This document shows positions 21,571 to 29,644 of a stretch of DNA of 64,000 nt, piece by piece. The translations under genes were made by a program, and so were the position numbers. Origin of the DNA: Achromobacter sp. B7. GTDB taxonomy: Bacteria; Pseudomonadota; Gammaproteobacteria; Burkholderiales; Burkholderiaceae_B. Position 1 is the first letter of the stretch, and every line of letters starts with the position of its first letter. Under the pieces are notes generated by a model. That model was not told the origin of the DNA and searched no databases. It was given only the letters and a program-made list of their open reading frames with translations. Location: NCBI RefSeq assembly GCF_003600685.1, contig NZ_CP032084.1:496001-560000 (forward strand). Direction: 5' to 3'.

Positions 21571-22274
21571 TGCTGACCATTGAATCGGCCAAGAGCGGCT
21601 ACGGCGCCAGCCAGGTGCTGTTCGGCGTGGACCTGCAAATTGGCGCGGGGCAGGTGGTGACGCTGCTGGGCCGCAACGGCATGGGCAAGACCACGCTGCT
21701 GCGCACCCTGTTTGGCCAGTTACCGCTGCGCGGCGGCAAGATTCACTTTGCGGGCCAGGACATCAGCGGCTGGAGCACGGACCGTATCGCGCGGGCCGGC
21801 GTGGCCATCGTGCCGGAAGGTCGCCAGTGCTTTCCGAACCTGAGCGTGCGCGAACACCTGACCGCTTTCGTGGCGGGCCGCAACCCCGACATTACGGACC
21901 CGTGGACGCCCGACCGCGTCTTCGACCTGTTCCCCCGCCTGCGCGAACGCGCCCGCAACATGGGCAACCAGTTGTCGGGCGGCGAACAGCAGATGCTGGC
22001 TATCGGCCGGGCGCTGGTGACCAATCCGCGCCTCTTGATCCTGGACGAAGCCACCGAAGGGCTGGCCCCCAAGATCCGCGAAGAGATCTGGCATTGCCTG
22101 GCGCGTCTGCGCGAAGCCGGGCAGACCATCCTGGTCATCGATAAATATGTCGAAAGGTTGCTCAGCCTGGCGGATCAGCACGTCATCCTGGAACGCGGCA
22201 AAGTGGTCTGGACGGGCGACTCCCCCGCGCTGGACGCCGACCGTGGCCTATGGGAACGCTATCTGGGCGTGTAG
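21567..22274 (+). CDS. ABC transporter ATP-binding protein, LivF type
   Basis: The second ATPase, 235 residues, with Walker A GRNGMGKTT, the signature LSGGEQQMLAIGRAL and Walker B LLILDEATEGLAPKI. The VPEGRQCFPNLSVREHL stretch is typical of LivF. It is the last gene of the importer operon; 252 noncoding bases follow before siaA. Two consecutive ATG codons at 21567 and 21570 are possible starts. Confidence 0.93.
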   Translation: MMLTIESAKSGYGASQVLFGVDLQIGAGQVVTLLGRNGMGKTTLLRTLFGQLPLRGGKIHFAGQDISGWSTDRIARAGVAIVPEGRQCFPNLSVREHLTAFVAGRNPDITDPWTPDRVFDLFPRLRERARNMGNQLSGGEQQMLAIGRALVTNPRLLILDEATEGLAPKIREEIWHCLARLREAGQTILVIDKYVERLLSLADQHVILERGKVVWTGDSPALDADRGLWERYLGV

Positions 22275-22526
22275 TAATAAAGCTGCACAGGGGCGGGTGA
22301 GCGGAAAAATAATAAGAAAAAAGTAGGAAATAAAACGCAATAAACCGCCATTTTCATTGCTGCGTTGAAACACAAGGTGTCTGGCTCGAATCCAGACGTT
22401 TGCAGCTGTTTCAAAAGCCCCCGCTGTTCTCTACACTTGTCGCGCCTGTCCCCATCGCGTGTGCTTGCCGACTGGGTACGCACGTGACGCACGTTATGTC
22501 TTATCAAGTTGTCAGGAAGACTTCGC
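22275..22526. other. Noncoding gap between importer operon and siaA
   Basis: This gap starts with an A-rich stretch (about 22300-22345), unusual for this GC-rich window and suited to a promoter UP element. It then holds a hairpin GTCTGG-CTCGAAT-CCAGAC at 22379-22397 and an outer AACGCA/TGCGTT pair around 22334-22366. The siaA ribosome site AGGAAGA ends the gap. No open frame of interest. Confidence 0.4.
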
Positions 22527-24515
22527 ATGGCGAAATGGGGTTTGCGCAAAAAATCATTGATGGCGCTGTTGCTGGCGTGCGTGGTCGCCTTGGCGCCTGC
22601 CGCCGTCATCGGTTGGTTGGTGCTGGACGGCGTCCGGGACCACTTCGGACGCGCCTTCGCCGATAACTTCACGCAGCTGAACCGGCAACGCATCCTGGCG
22701 CCGGTGTCGCGCGAACTGGCCTTGTCCTTGCGGCTGGCCGACAGCGAAGTCACTCGCCGCTGGCTGCGCAACGAAAACGATCCCGCCGCCCGCGAGCTGT
22801 TCTTTCGCGAGGCCGACGGCTATCGGCGCGACTTGCTTGGGCGCGCCTACTTTATCGCCAGCGCCGCCTCCGGCAACTACTACTTCAACGACGACCAGCC
22901 GCTGTCCGAGGCGCCGCGCTATACGCTCAGCCCCTCGGCAGCGGACGACGGCTGGTTCTACGCCACGCTGAAGTCGCCGGCCAAGTACAACATCAACGTC
23001 AACCCGGACCTGAAGCTCAAGACCACCAAGGTCTGGATCAACGCGCAGGTGCGCGACGGCGACAAGGTGGTGGGGCTGACCGGTGCGGGGCTGGATGTGG
23101 GCGGCTTCCTGCGCGAATTCGTCAACAGCGGCCAACCTGGCGTTACGCCGATCATCGTTGACGAAGACGGCGCCATCCAGGCGCACATGGACCCCACGCT
23201 GATCGCCTATAACTCGGGCGCGGGCGGCGGCGCGGCGGACCGCGGGCGGGTGTTCAGCCTGCTGGACGCGGGGCCGGGCCGGGAAGAATTGCGCGCGGCC
23301 ATGCATGCCGCGCAGGCGGACCCGCAATCGGTGCAGACGGCCTGGGTGGTCATGGACGGCGCGCGCCAGCTGGTGTCGGTGGCGTATATGCCCGAACTGC
23401 ACTGGCACGTGCTCACCCTGGTGGACCTGGGCGCCGCGCGCGTGCTGGACACCGACTGGCTGTGGCCGGCCGCCATCGGCCTGGTGGTGCTGTTCGCCGC
23501 CATGCTGCTGTGCTTTGGCTACGCCATTGAACGCCTGATGCTGCGCCCCTTGCGACGCTTGCAGCAATCGGCACGCGCCATCGCCGACGGCAGTTACGAC
23601 GTGCGCCTGCCGCCGGGCGGCCAGGACGAAATCGGCGACCTCAGCCGCGCGTTCGGCGTCATGGCCGACAAGGTCCGCCAGCACACGGCCGAACTGGAAA
23701 GCAAGGTGCGCGAGCGCACCTCTGCCCTGGAAGACGCCAACCGCGCCATGGCGGCCGCGCACAAGAAGATCGGCGATTCCATCGACTACGCCAGCCTGAT
23801 CCAGCGCGCCATCCTGCCCGACCGCCAGATGACGCAATCGCTGGGCGCGCACCACTTCGTGCTGTGGAAGCCGCGCGATGTGGTCGGCGGCGACTTCTAC
23901 GTGTTCCGTTCCGATGGCGCCAACTGCCTGTTGGGCATCATGGATTGCGCGGGCCACGGCGTGCCGGGCGCGCTGATGACGATGCTGGCGCGCGCCGCGA
24001 TCGATCTGGCGATTACCGAGGTCGGCCCCAGCGACCCGGCCGGGGTGCTGACCCGCACCGACGGCGCCATCCGCGCGATGCTTGCGGATGCGCAATTGCC
24101 GCGCGCGCTGGCCACGAATACCGATGCGGGGCTGGTATATATTGACCGCCAATCCGCGCGCCTGCGCTATGCCGGCGCGAAGATCAGCCTGTACGCCAGC
24201 GATGGCGAGACCCTGCGCGAAATCCAGGGCGGCAAGCGCGCGCTGGGCGACAAGCGGGTGGGCGTCTATGAAAACATCGACGTGCCGCTGCAATCCGGCT
24301 GGACGTATTACCTGGCCACCGACGGCTTCCTGGACCAGGCCGGCGGCGAGCACGGATTCGGTTTCGGCAACACGCGTTTCGCGGAAATGCTCAAGAGACA
24401 CGCGCGGCAGCCGTTAACCGAGCAAGCAGCCGCGTTTTCGCAGGCGCTGGCGCAGTACCAGGGTGGCCGTCCCCAACGTGACGACATCACCCTGCTGTCT
24501 TTCCGTTTCGAATAA
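22527..24515 (+). CDS. siaA: SiaA, membrane-anchored PPM-type protein phosphatase with HAMP domain
   Basis: In Pseudomonas aeruginosa SiaA removes the phosphate from SiaC and so switches on the diguanylate cyclase SiaD. This 662-residue protein has the same plan: a membrane helix at about 10-32, an extracytoplasmic Cache-like sensor domain, a second helix near 312-336, a HAMP segment, a short coiled coil and a C-terminal PPM/SpoIIE phosphatase. Metal-binding residues are present: D456 in VVGGDF, D473 in GIMDCAGHG and the terminal DDITLL. The ATG at 22527 has AGGAAGA at good spacing; an upstream in-frame start at 22509 lacks one. First gene of the sia operon. Confidence 0.92.
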   Translation: MAKWGLRKKSLMALLLACVVALAPAAVIGWLVLDGVRDHFGRAFADNFTQLNRQRILAPVSRELALSLRLADSEVTRRWLRNENDPAARELFFREADGYRRDLLGRAYFIASAASGNYYFNDDQPLSEAPRYTLSPSAADDGWFYATLKSPAKYNINVNPDLKLKTTKVWINAQVRDGDKVVGLTGAGLDVGGFLREFVNSGQPGVTPIIVDEDGAIQAHMDPTLIAYNSGAGGGAADRGRVFSLLDAGPGREELRAAMHAAQADPQSVQTAWVVMDGARQLVSVAYMPELHWHVLTLVDLGAARVLDTDWLWPAAIGLVVLFAAMLLCFGYAIERLMLRPLRRLQQSARAIADGSYDVRLPPGGQDEIGDLSRAFGVMADKVRQHTAELESKVRERTSALEDANRAMAAAHKKIGDSIDYASLIQRAILPDRQMTQSLGAHHFVLWKPRDVVGGDFYVFRSDGANCLLGIMDCAGHGVPGALMTMLARAAIDLAITEVGPSDPAGVLTRTDGAIRAMLADAQLPRALATNTDAGLVYIDRQSARLRYAGAKISLYASDGETLREIQGGKRALGDKRVGVYENIDVPLQSGWTYYLATDGFLDQAGGEHGFGFGNTRFAEMLKRHARQPLTEQAAAFSQALAQYQGGRPQRDDITLLSFRFE

Positions 24516-24539
24516 ACGTTATCAGGGCGGTAACCCCCT

Positions 24540-25079
24540 ATGAATGCCTCCGATCTCTACGCGTTGGGCGAACGGTTCAACCAGAACCGGACCCTGCTTT
24601 GCTTTAACGGGCCGATCTCCCGCAGCCTGATCGAGGAAATCGGCAATGCGCTCAAGAATTACCTGAACGCGGAACATGCGCGGCCGGCCGAAGCCATGGA
24701 CGTCTTTTCGGTCTATATCGAAATGATCCAGAACATCCGCCAATACGCCACCGCCAATGGCGATGCCGAAGCCTGCGCCACGGTGGTCATAGGCCGCCGC
24801 GACGAAAGCCGCTACGTGGTGTCGGCGGGCAACAGGGTCAAGGCCGAGGACGGCCACGCGCTGGTTGCGCGCATCCGCGAACTGGCCGCGCTGGACAAGG
24901 CGGCGCTCAAGGCCGAATACAAGGCGCAGCTGCACAAGCCGCGCGCCCAGGGCGTGGCCTCGGGCGCGGGCCTGGGCCTGATCGATATTGCGCGGCGCGC
25001 CGGCGCTCCGCTGGAAGCCAGCCTGACGCCCACGGCGGGCGAGGGCGTTGCGTTCTTCAGCCTTAGCGTTGTGATCTGA
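24540..25079 (+). CDS. siaB: SiaB, protein kinase of the SiaABCD pathway
   Basis: SiaB phosphorylates SiaC and so opposes SiaA. The 179 residues form a GHKL-type ATPase fold: the N-box is visible in YIEMIQNIRQYA and a glycine-rich lid in ASGAGLGLIDIARRAG. The start MNASDLYALGERFNQ is the family N-terminus. It lies 24 bases after siaA and 40 before siaC, in the order known from P. aeruginosa. Confidence 0.9.
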   Translation: MNASDLYALGERFNQNRTLLCFNGPISRSLIEEIGNALKNYLNAEHARPAEAMDVFSVYIEMIQNIRQYATANGDAEACATVVIGRRDESRYVVSAGNRVKAEDGHALVARIRELAALDKAALKAEYKAQLHKPRAQGVASGAGLGLIDIARRAGAPLEASLTPTAGEGVAFFSLSVVI

Positions 25080-25119
25080 AGGCTACGCGCGCAGCCAAGA
25101 ATCATTTTCGGAGTATCTG

Positions 25120-25497
25120 ATGAAAGACCTGAACATTCCCGGGACGCAGTCCACGCCCGCCATCACCGCCGACGCCGCTGCCGGCGTGCTGGCGATGCGC
25201 GGCGACTCCTACCCCGAGAATTCGTTTGAATTGTTCGGCCCGGTCATTGAATGGGTCGAAGCCTATCTGCTGGGCACGACGGCCCCGTTGCGCCTGGAAC
25301 TGGAGCTGCTGTACCTGAACACCAGCAGCATCAAGTCCGTCATGGACATCTTCGACCTGCTGGAAGCGGCCCATTGCAAGGGCCAGCCGGTCAGCGTGAC
25401 CTGGTTCTACGACAAGCGCAACGAGCGTGTCGGCGAGCTGGCCGAGGAATTCAAGGAAGACTGCACCTTTCCGTTTTCGGTGGTTGGCCGCGAATGA
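25120..25497 (+). CDS. siaC: SiaC, phosphorylation-controlled partner of SiaD
   Basis: SiaC (DUF1987) in its unphosphorylated form binds and activates the cyclase SiaD. The 125 residues keep the family motif YLNTSSIKS, and the threonine in it is T68, the same number as the phosphosite known in P. aeruginosa SiaC. This agreement supports a working SiaA/SiaB switch. The stop overlaps the siaD start as ATGA (25494-25497), so SiaC and SiaD are translationally coupled. Confidence 0.92.
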   Translation: MKDLNIPGTQSTPAITADAAAGVLAMRGDSYPENSFELFGPVIEWVEAYLLGTTAPLRLELELLYLNTSSIKSVMDIFDLLEAAHCKGQPVSVTWFYDKRNERVGELAEEFKEDCTFPFSVVGRE

Positions 25498-26294
25498 AAC
25501 CGGGCGCCGCCGAGCTGGATCGCCGCATCGCCGAACTGCTGGCGGACCCTGCCCATACCGGCCACCCGCTGCGCGAGGCGCTTGAAGCGCTGTGGCGGCA
25601 CACGGCCGAACAGATGGCGCGCATCGAACGCGTGACGCAGTTGTCGGACGCGTACCAATCGATGGCGCACGAGCGCGAGCTGGGCCTGTGCGACCAGTTC
25701 GACCGCCAACTGCGCCGATTGACGCGCATTGCCCGCATTTCCGATCACTACCAGAACATGATGCGGGACTTGAACACCGCGCTGGAGGAAACGTCCAGCC
25801 GCGATCCGCTGACGGGCCTGCTGAACCGGCGCGCGCTGATGGACATGATCAAGCAGGAAGTGGGCCGCGCCTCGCGCAGCAACGAGAGCTTCGTGGTTGC
25901 CATGCTGGATGTGGACCACTTCAAGGCGGTCAACGACCGCTATGGGCACGAAACCGGCGACCGCGCGCTGGTTGAACTGGCCGGGGTGCTGCGCGAAAGC
26001 CTGCGCACCGGTGATCTATGCGGACGTTGGGGCGGCGAAGAATTCCTGGTGATGCTGCCCAACACGCAACCCGAAGCCGCCCAAGGCGTCATGGACAGGC
26101 TGGTCGGCGCGGTGCGCGGGCTGGCGGTGGCGGCGGGCGAGCACGACGTATTGAGGCTGACGGTCAGCATCGGCATGGCGCACTACCAATCCGGAGAAAC
26201 CTTTTCCGAAACGCTAAGCCGAGCGGACCAGGCGCTGTATCTGGCCAAGCAGGACGGACGCGATCGCGTCGCCCTTGGTTTTCCAAAGCGCTGA
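25494..26294 (+). CDS. siaD: SiaD, GGDEF-domain diguanylate cyclase
   Basis: SiaD makes cyclic di-GMP from two GTP and controls aggregation and biofilm formation in P. aeruginosa. The 266-residue protein has a helical N-terminal stalk (about 1-90) that is the SiaC-binding part in the known homologue, then a GGDEF domain starting at SRDPLTGLLNRRAL. The active-site motif is GGEEF (residues 180-184), and the product-inhibition site RxxD is present as R171-T-G-D174. All features predict an active, feedback-inhibited cyclase. The ATG at 25494 overlaps siaC. Confidence 0.92.
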   Translation: MKPGAAELDRRIAELLADPAHTGHPLREALEALWRHTAEQMARIERVTQLSDAYQSMAHERELGLCDQFDRQLRRLTRIARISDHYQNMMRDLNTALEETSSRDPLTGLLNRRALMDMIKQEVGRASRSNESFVVAMLDVDHFKAVNDRYGHETGDRALVELAGVLRESLRTGDLCGRWGGEEFLVMLPNTQPEAAQGVMDRLVGAVRGLAVAAGEHDVLRLTVSIGMAHYQSGETFSETLSRADQALYLAKQDGRDRVALGFPKR

Positions 26295-26333
26295 ATGAAA
26301 CCGGAACTGCTGTTTTCCGGTATGGAGCCCCTT

Positions 26334-28910
26334 ATGCTTGACACTCATCAGGCAAGCGTTTCAAGCGCGGGCCCCCAGGGCGCCGCGTGGCATACCCAGA
26401 ATTACCTGGCGTCGATGGATCGGGCGCTGTTGCTGTTCGACTTTGACGCCGATGGCGCGCTATTGAAGGCCAACGCCAATTTCCTGGCGGCGGTTGGCTA
26501 TACCCGCGAAGAGGCGCTGACGCTGCGCCACGACATGCTGTGCGACAGCATGGATGAAGGCAAGGGCATCGCCAGCGGCGAACGCATCTGGACGCGCTTG
26601 CGTCGGGGCGAACATTTTTCCGGCACGTGTCGCTACCGCATGAAGGACGGCGGCAGCCTGTGGATCGAAGCCACGTACCTGCCTTTGCCCGACGAGGACG
26701 GCGCCATCACGCGCGTGTCGGTGGTGTCGCGCAAGTCGATTGCCGACGCGGAACGGCAGGAAGAGATTCGCTTGCTGCTGCTGGGCATCAACGAAACGGG
26801 CAACGCGGTGGCGGTGTCCGGTTGCGATGGCCGCATCGTCTACGTGAACGACGGCTTTCAGCGCATGCTGGGCTTTGCGCGCGGCGCCGCGCTGCATCAG
26901 GAACTGGGCGAGTTGCTGGCGGGCGGACGCCCGGACGGCGGCACGCGCGAAGAACTGGACCGCCGCATCGCTTGCCGCGAAGGCTTCCATAAAGACGTGC
27001 TGGTCTATGACCGCTGCGGCAAGCCGTTGTGGGTGTCGGTCATGGCCAACTCGGTCTTCGATGACCGTGGCACGCTGGTCAACATCGTGGATGTGCTGAC
27101 CGACATTACGCCCACCAAGGTGCACGAGGTGCTGCAACGCCGCGTGCTGCAAGCCATGGTGAACGAGGCGTCGGTGGTCGAGGTCATGAACATGGTGTGC
27201 CGCGAGGTCGAGCGCCTGGCGCCCGAAGTGGCGGCGACGGTGTTGCGGGTGGACGATACGGGGCATCTGCGCCCGCTGGCGTCGCCGAGCATGCCGGACG
27301 CCTACTCCAGCGCGCTGGACGGGGTGAAGATTGGTCCGAATGTGGGCGCCTGCGGCACGTCGGCGTTCCTGGGTCGGCCGGTCATCGTGCCGGACATCGC
27401 GACGGACCCGCTGTGGGACGACTACCGCCATCTGCCGCTGCCTGAAGACATCAAGGCATGCTGGTCGTCGCCCATCAAGTCCAGCGATGGCCGGGTGATC
27501 GGTACGTTCGGCTTTTACTTCCGCGAACGCCGCCTGCCGGACGATTTTCATCATCGGCTGGTGGATGTGTGTGTGTATCTGTGCGCGCTGGCGCTGGAAC
27601 GCGAGGAAGCGCGCGCCCGGATTCGTCAGTTGGCGTTCTATGACGAGCTGACGGGCTTGCCGAACCGCAATCTGTTGCTGGCGCAGGCCGAGCAGGCGAT
27701 TGCGCGGGCGGAGCCGGAACGCAAGCGGGTGGCGGTGTTGTTCCTGGACCTGGATCGGTTCAAGCAGGTGAACGATACGCTGGGACATCCCATCGGCGAT
27801 GCGTTGCTGCGGGATGTGGCGCAGCGTTTGCGCCGGCTGGCGCGGGCGTCGGACATCGTGGGCCGCTTGTCGGGCGACGAGTTTGTGATGCTGATGCCGG
27901 ACTTCGAGCATGGCCGTCTGACGGCGGCGGCGGAACATGTCCTGGTGGCGTTGGCCCAGCCGTTTTCGGTGGGCGGCGTGACGTTGAATCCGTCGGTCAG
28001 TATCGGGATCAGCGTGTTCCCGGAGAACGGCCGCGATATGGATACGTTGCTGCGCCATGCGGACATGGCGATGTATCAGGCGAAGACGGCGGGGCGGAAC
28101 CGCATTTCTTTCTTCAGCGCGGAAATGAACCGTCAGGCGCAAGAACGTCTGGCGCTGGAAGCGGCGTTGCGAGATGCGTTGGAAGCGAAGGCGTTGCGGC
28201 TGCATTATCAACCGCAGGTGGGGTTGAAGAACGGCAGTCTGTATGGAATTGAGGCGTTGGCGCGATGGCGCCATCCGACGTTGGGCGATATTTCGCCGGC
28301 GCGGTTTGTGCCGTTGGCCGAGGAATGCGGGCTGATCGGCGACCTGGGGGACTGGGCGCTGCGCGAGGCGTGTTCGCAGTTGGCGATCTGGCGCAATAAC
28401 GGTTTGCGGGTGCCGTCGGTGTCGGTGAACTTGTCGGCCACGAATTTCCATAATCTGAATCTGCCGCGGATGATTGCGGCGACGTTGGCGGAATTTGGGC
28501 TGGCGCCGGCGGATCTGATGCTTGAGATCACGGAAGGGGTGGTGCTGGATGCCACGGCCGGGACGCTGCGCACGATTGCGGAGCTGCATCGCCTGGGGGT
28601 GCGGCTGTCGATGGATGACTTCGGAACCGGGTATTCCAGCCTGGGGCACTTGCGGCGGCTGATCGTCGATGAGCTGAAACTGGATCGCAGCTTTGTGCAG
28701 GGGCTGGAAAGCGATGATGCGGCGCGGGCGTTGACCAGTGCGGTGATACGGATTGGTGAAAGCTTGAGCCTGCCTGTGGTGGCTGAAGGCGTCGAGAATG
28801 AAGAGCAGCGACGGTTTTTGATCGAGCAGGGGTGCGCGGCGGGGCAGGGGTTTTTGTTTTCGCCACCGTTGCCGGCGGGGGAGTTGGAGGAGTGGTTGCG
28901 GGGGAGGTAG
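26334..28910 (+). CDS. PAS-PAS-GAF-GGDEF-EAL c-di-GMP signalling protein
   Basis: A soluble multidomain protein of 858 residues with two N-terminal PAS-like domains (about 20-140 and 145-260), a GAF domain (about 270-430), a GGDEF domain with the variant motif SGDEF (about residue 513) and an EAL domain. EAL residues needed for phosphodiesterase activity are visible: EAL in YGIEALARW, N in SVNLSATNF, E in MLEITEG, DD in MDDFGTGYSSL, K in DELKLDRSFV and E in VAEGVE. So it probably breaks down c-di-GMP; the SGDEF half may be weak, regulatory or active. The ATG at 26334 has GGAG six bases before it; an in-frame ATG at 26295 directly after the siaD stop is the alternative. It is the fifth gene of the sia operon by spacing. 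Confidence 0.88.
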   Translation: MLDTHQASVSSAGPQGAAWHTQNYLASMDRALLLFDFDADGALLKANANFLAAVGYTREEALTLRHDMLCDSMDEGKGIASGERIWTRLRRGEHFSGTCRYRMKDGGSLWIEATYLPLPDEDGAITRVSVVSRKSIADAERQEEIRLLLLGINETGNAVAVSGCDGRIVYVNDGFQRMLGFARGAALHQELGELLAGGRPDGGTREELDRRIACREGFHKDVLVYDRCGKPLWVSVMANSVFDDRGTLVNIVDVLTDITPTKVHEVLQRRVLQAMVNEASVVEVMNMVCREVERLAPEVAATVLRVDDTGHLRPLASPSMPDAYSSALDGVKIGPNVGACGTSAFLGRPVIVPDIATDPLWDDYRHLPLPEDIKACWSSPIKSSDGRVIGTFGFYFRERRLPDDFHHRLVDVCVYLCALALEREEARARIRQLAFYDELTGLPNRNLLLAQAEQAIARAEPERKRVAVLFLDLDRFKQVNDTLGHPIGDALLRDVAQRLRRLARASDIVGRLSGDEFVMLMPDFEHGRLTAAAEHVLVALAQPFSVGGVTLNPSVSIGISVFPENGRDMDTLLRHADMAMYQAKTAGRNRISFFSAEMNRQAQERLALEAALRDALEAKALRLHYQPQVGLKNGSLYGIEALARWRHPTLGDISPARFVPLAEECGLIGDLGDWALREACSQLAIWRNNGLRVPSVSVNLSATNFHNLNLPRMIAATLAEFGLAPADLMLEITEGVVLDATAGTLRTIAELHRLGVRLSMDDFGTGYSSLGHLRRLIVDELKLDRSFVQGLESDDAARALTSAVIRIGESLSLPVVAEGVENEEQRRFLIEQGCAAGQGFLFSPPLPAGELEEWLRGR

Positions 28911-28960
28911 GTGGCTGTTTTGGGTTGGCGTTCTAGGGGCGGGTGTTGGGTTCTTTTGAC

Positions 28961-29123
28961 GCCCGGCGCGGCGACGGCACGGGGCGGCGGGTCAACGATT
29001 GCGGTCCGGAGCCTTCGCTCCGGACTGCCCCGTCGTCATCCTCGTTGTCGCCTGCGGCGACTGCCTTCGGATTCCCTCGGGCTTATCGACTCCCCACCGC
29101 CCCGTGCCGCCGCCGCGCCGGGC
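28961..29123. repeat. Inverted-repeat element with 30-bp arms and nested hairpins
   Basis: The left arm 28961-28990 and right arm 29094-29123 are reverse complements in 28 of 30 bases. Between them lie two perfect hairpins: GTCCGGAGC-CTTC-GCTCCGGAC (29004-29025) and GTCGCC-TGC-GGCGAC (29047-29061). No coding sequence fits. It resembles a REP/BIME-type or small nonautonomous intergenic element, but could also be a structured RNA. Confidence 0.6.
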
Positions 29124-29225
29124 TGCGATCGGGCATTGTGATCGGTCGCTGGGGCGGGTGGGGTTCTTGAGGGTTTAGCCACGGGTGGGGTGGGGCGGAA
29201 GGTCTTGCGGGGCCCGCCCCAGGCC

Positions 29226-29245
29226 GGCCGCGCGGGCGGCCTTTT
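29226..29245 (+). terminator. Candidate terminator downstream of the sia/GGDEF-EAL operon
   Basis: GGCCGC-GCGG-GCGGCC, a 6-bp GC stem followed by TTTT. It lies 315 bases after the last stop codon, so it is a candidate only. It would also insulate the CoA-pathway promoter from upstream transcription. Confidence 0.45.
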
Positions 29246-29325
29246 GGGGCTTACGCGCTTTTGTGCGTCGGTGGGGGGCGCTCTCGCGCTTTTCGGGGCG
29301 GGTCTTGCGTGCGTTGGCGCGCTGG

Positions 29326-29402
29326 CTCTGGCTCTCGTTCTCTGCTTCTCTCCCCTGCCTCTCTCCCCTGCTTCTTTTCTCTGCTTCTATTCCTTTCTTT
29401 CA
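29326..29402 (+). repeat. Pyrimidine-rich tract with 13-base direct repeat
   Basis: About 77 bases almost wholly of C and T on the plus strand, including two copies of CTCTCCCCTGC at 29348-29358 and 29361-29371. Strong strand bias like this can form triplex or other non-B DNA. It sits about 125 bases upstream of the pathway promoter. Confidence 0.5.
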
Positions 29403-29527
29403 ATTTGCCTTGCTGGCTCCGCGCGGCGGGTGCGGCACTATTTTGTGGTCCGTGCGGTTTGTCTTTTTTGCGGTGACGTTCGTTGCCGTGTCCCTTTTTT
29501 CTGGTTTTCCTAATAGCTTTCCCGCAT

Positions 29528-29556
29528 TTGCGCACCCCTCACTTCAGGTATATATT
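29528..29556 (+). promoter_or_regulatory. Putative sigma-70 promoter of the CoA pathway operon
   Basis: TTGCGC at 29528-29533 and TATATT at 29551-29556, separated by exactly 17 bases. The leader from here to the first ATG is about 80 bases. The operator at 29552-29571 overlaps the -10 box. Confidence 0.6.
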
Positions 29557-29571
29557 TCAAGCCTAAACTAT
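29552..29571. promoter_or_regulatory. Putative MarR operator, copy 2 (CoA pathway promoter)
   Basis: ATATTTCAAGCCTAAACTAT; 14 of 20 bases agree with its own reverse complement, and 17 of 20 agree with copy 1 at 17482-17501. It overlaps the -10 box, the position expected for a repressor site. Confidence 0.68.
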
Positions 29572-29644
29572 CCAGACCTAAATATCCGCGGCGCCCCGCT
29601 CCGATACACGAGCGACTGTCGCGTACCTCGGAGCGTATACGGCA

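Larger units (their letters stand above)
28911..29527. other. Long noncoding gap with structured repeats upstream of the CoA pathway
   Basis: Together with the promoter, this 734-base gap is the only long gene-free stretch. It contains a large inverted-repeat element (28961-29123), a terminator-like hairpin (29226-29245) and a pyrimidine-rich tract (29326-29402). The frames open here are short, overlap each other and show low-complexity translations, so I call none of them a gene. Confidence 0.6.

Noticed and set aside
22379..22397. GTCTGG-CTCGAAT-CCAGAC resembles a tRNA T-arm
   Set aside because: The loop starts with C in place of the conserved T, and no acceptor, D or anticodon arm is present nearby. 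It is an isolated hairpin, not a tRNA.
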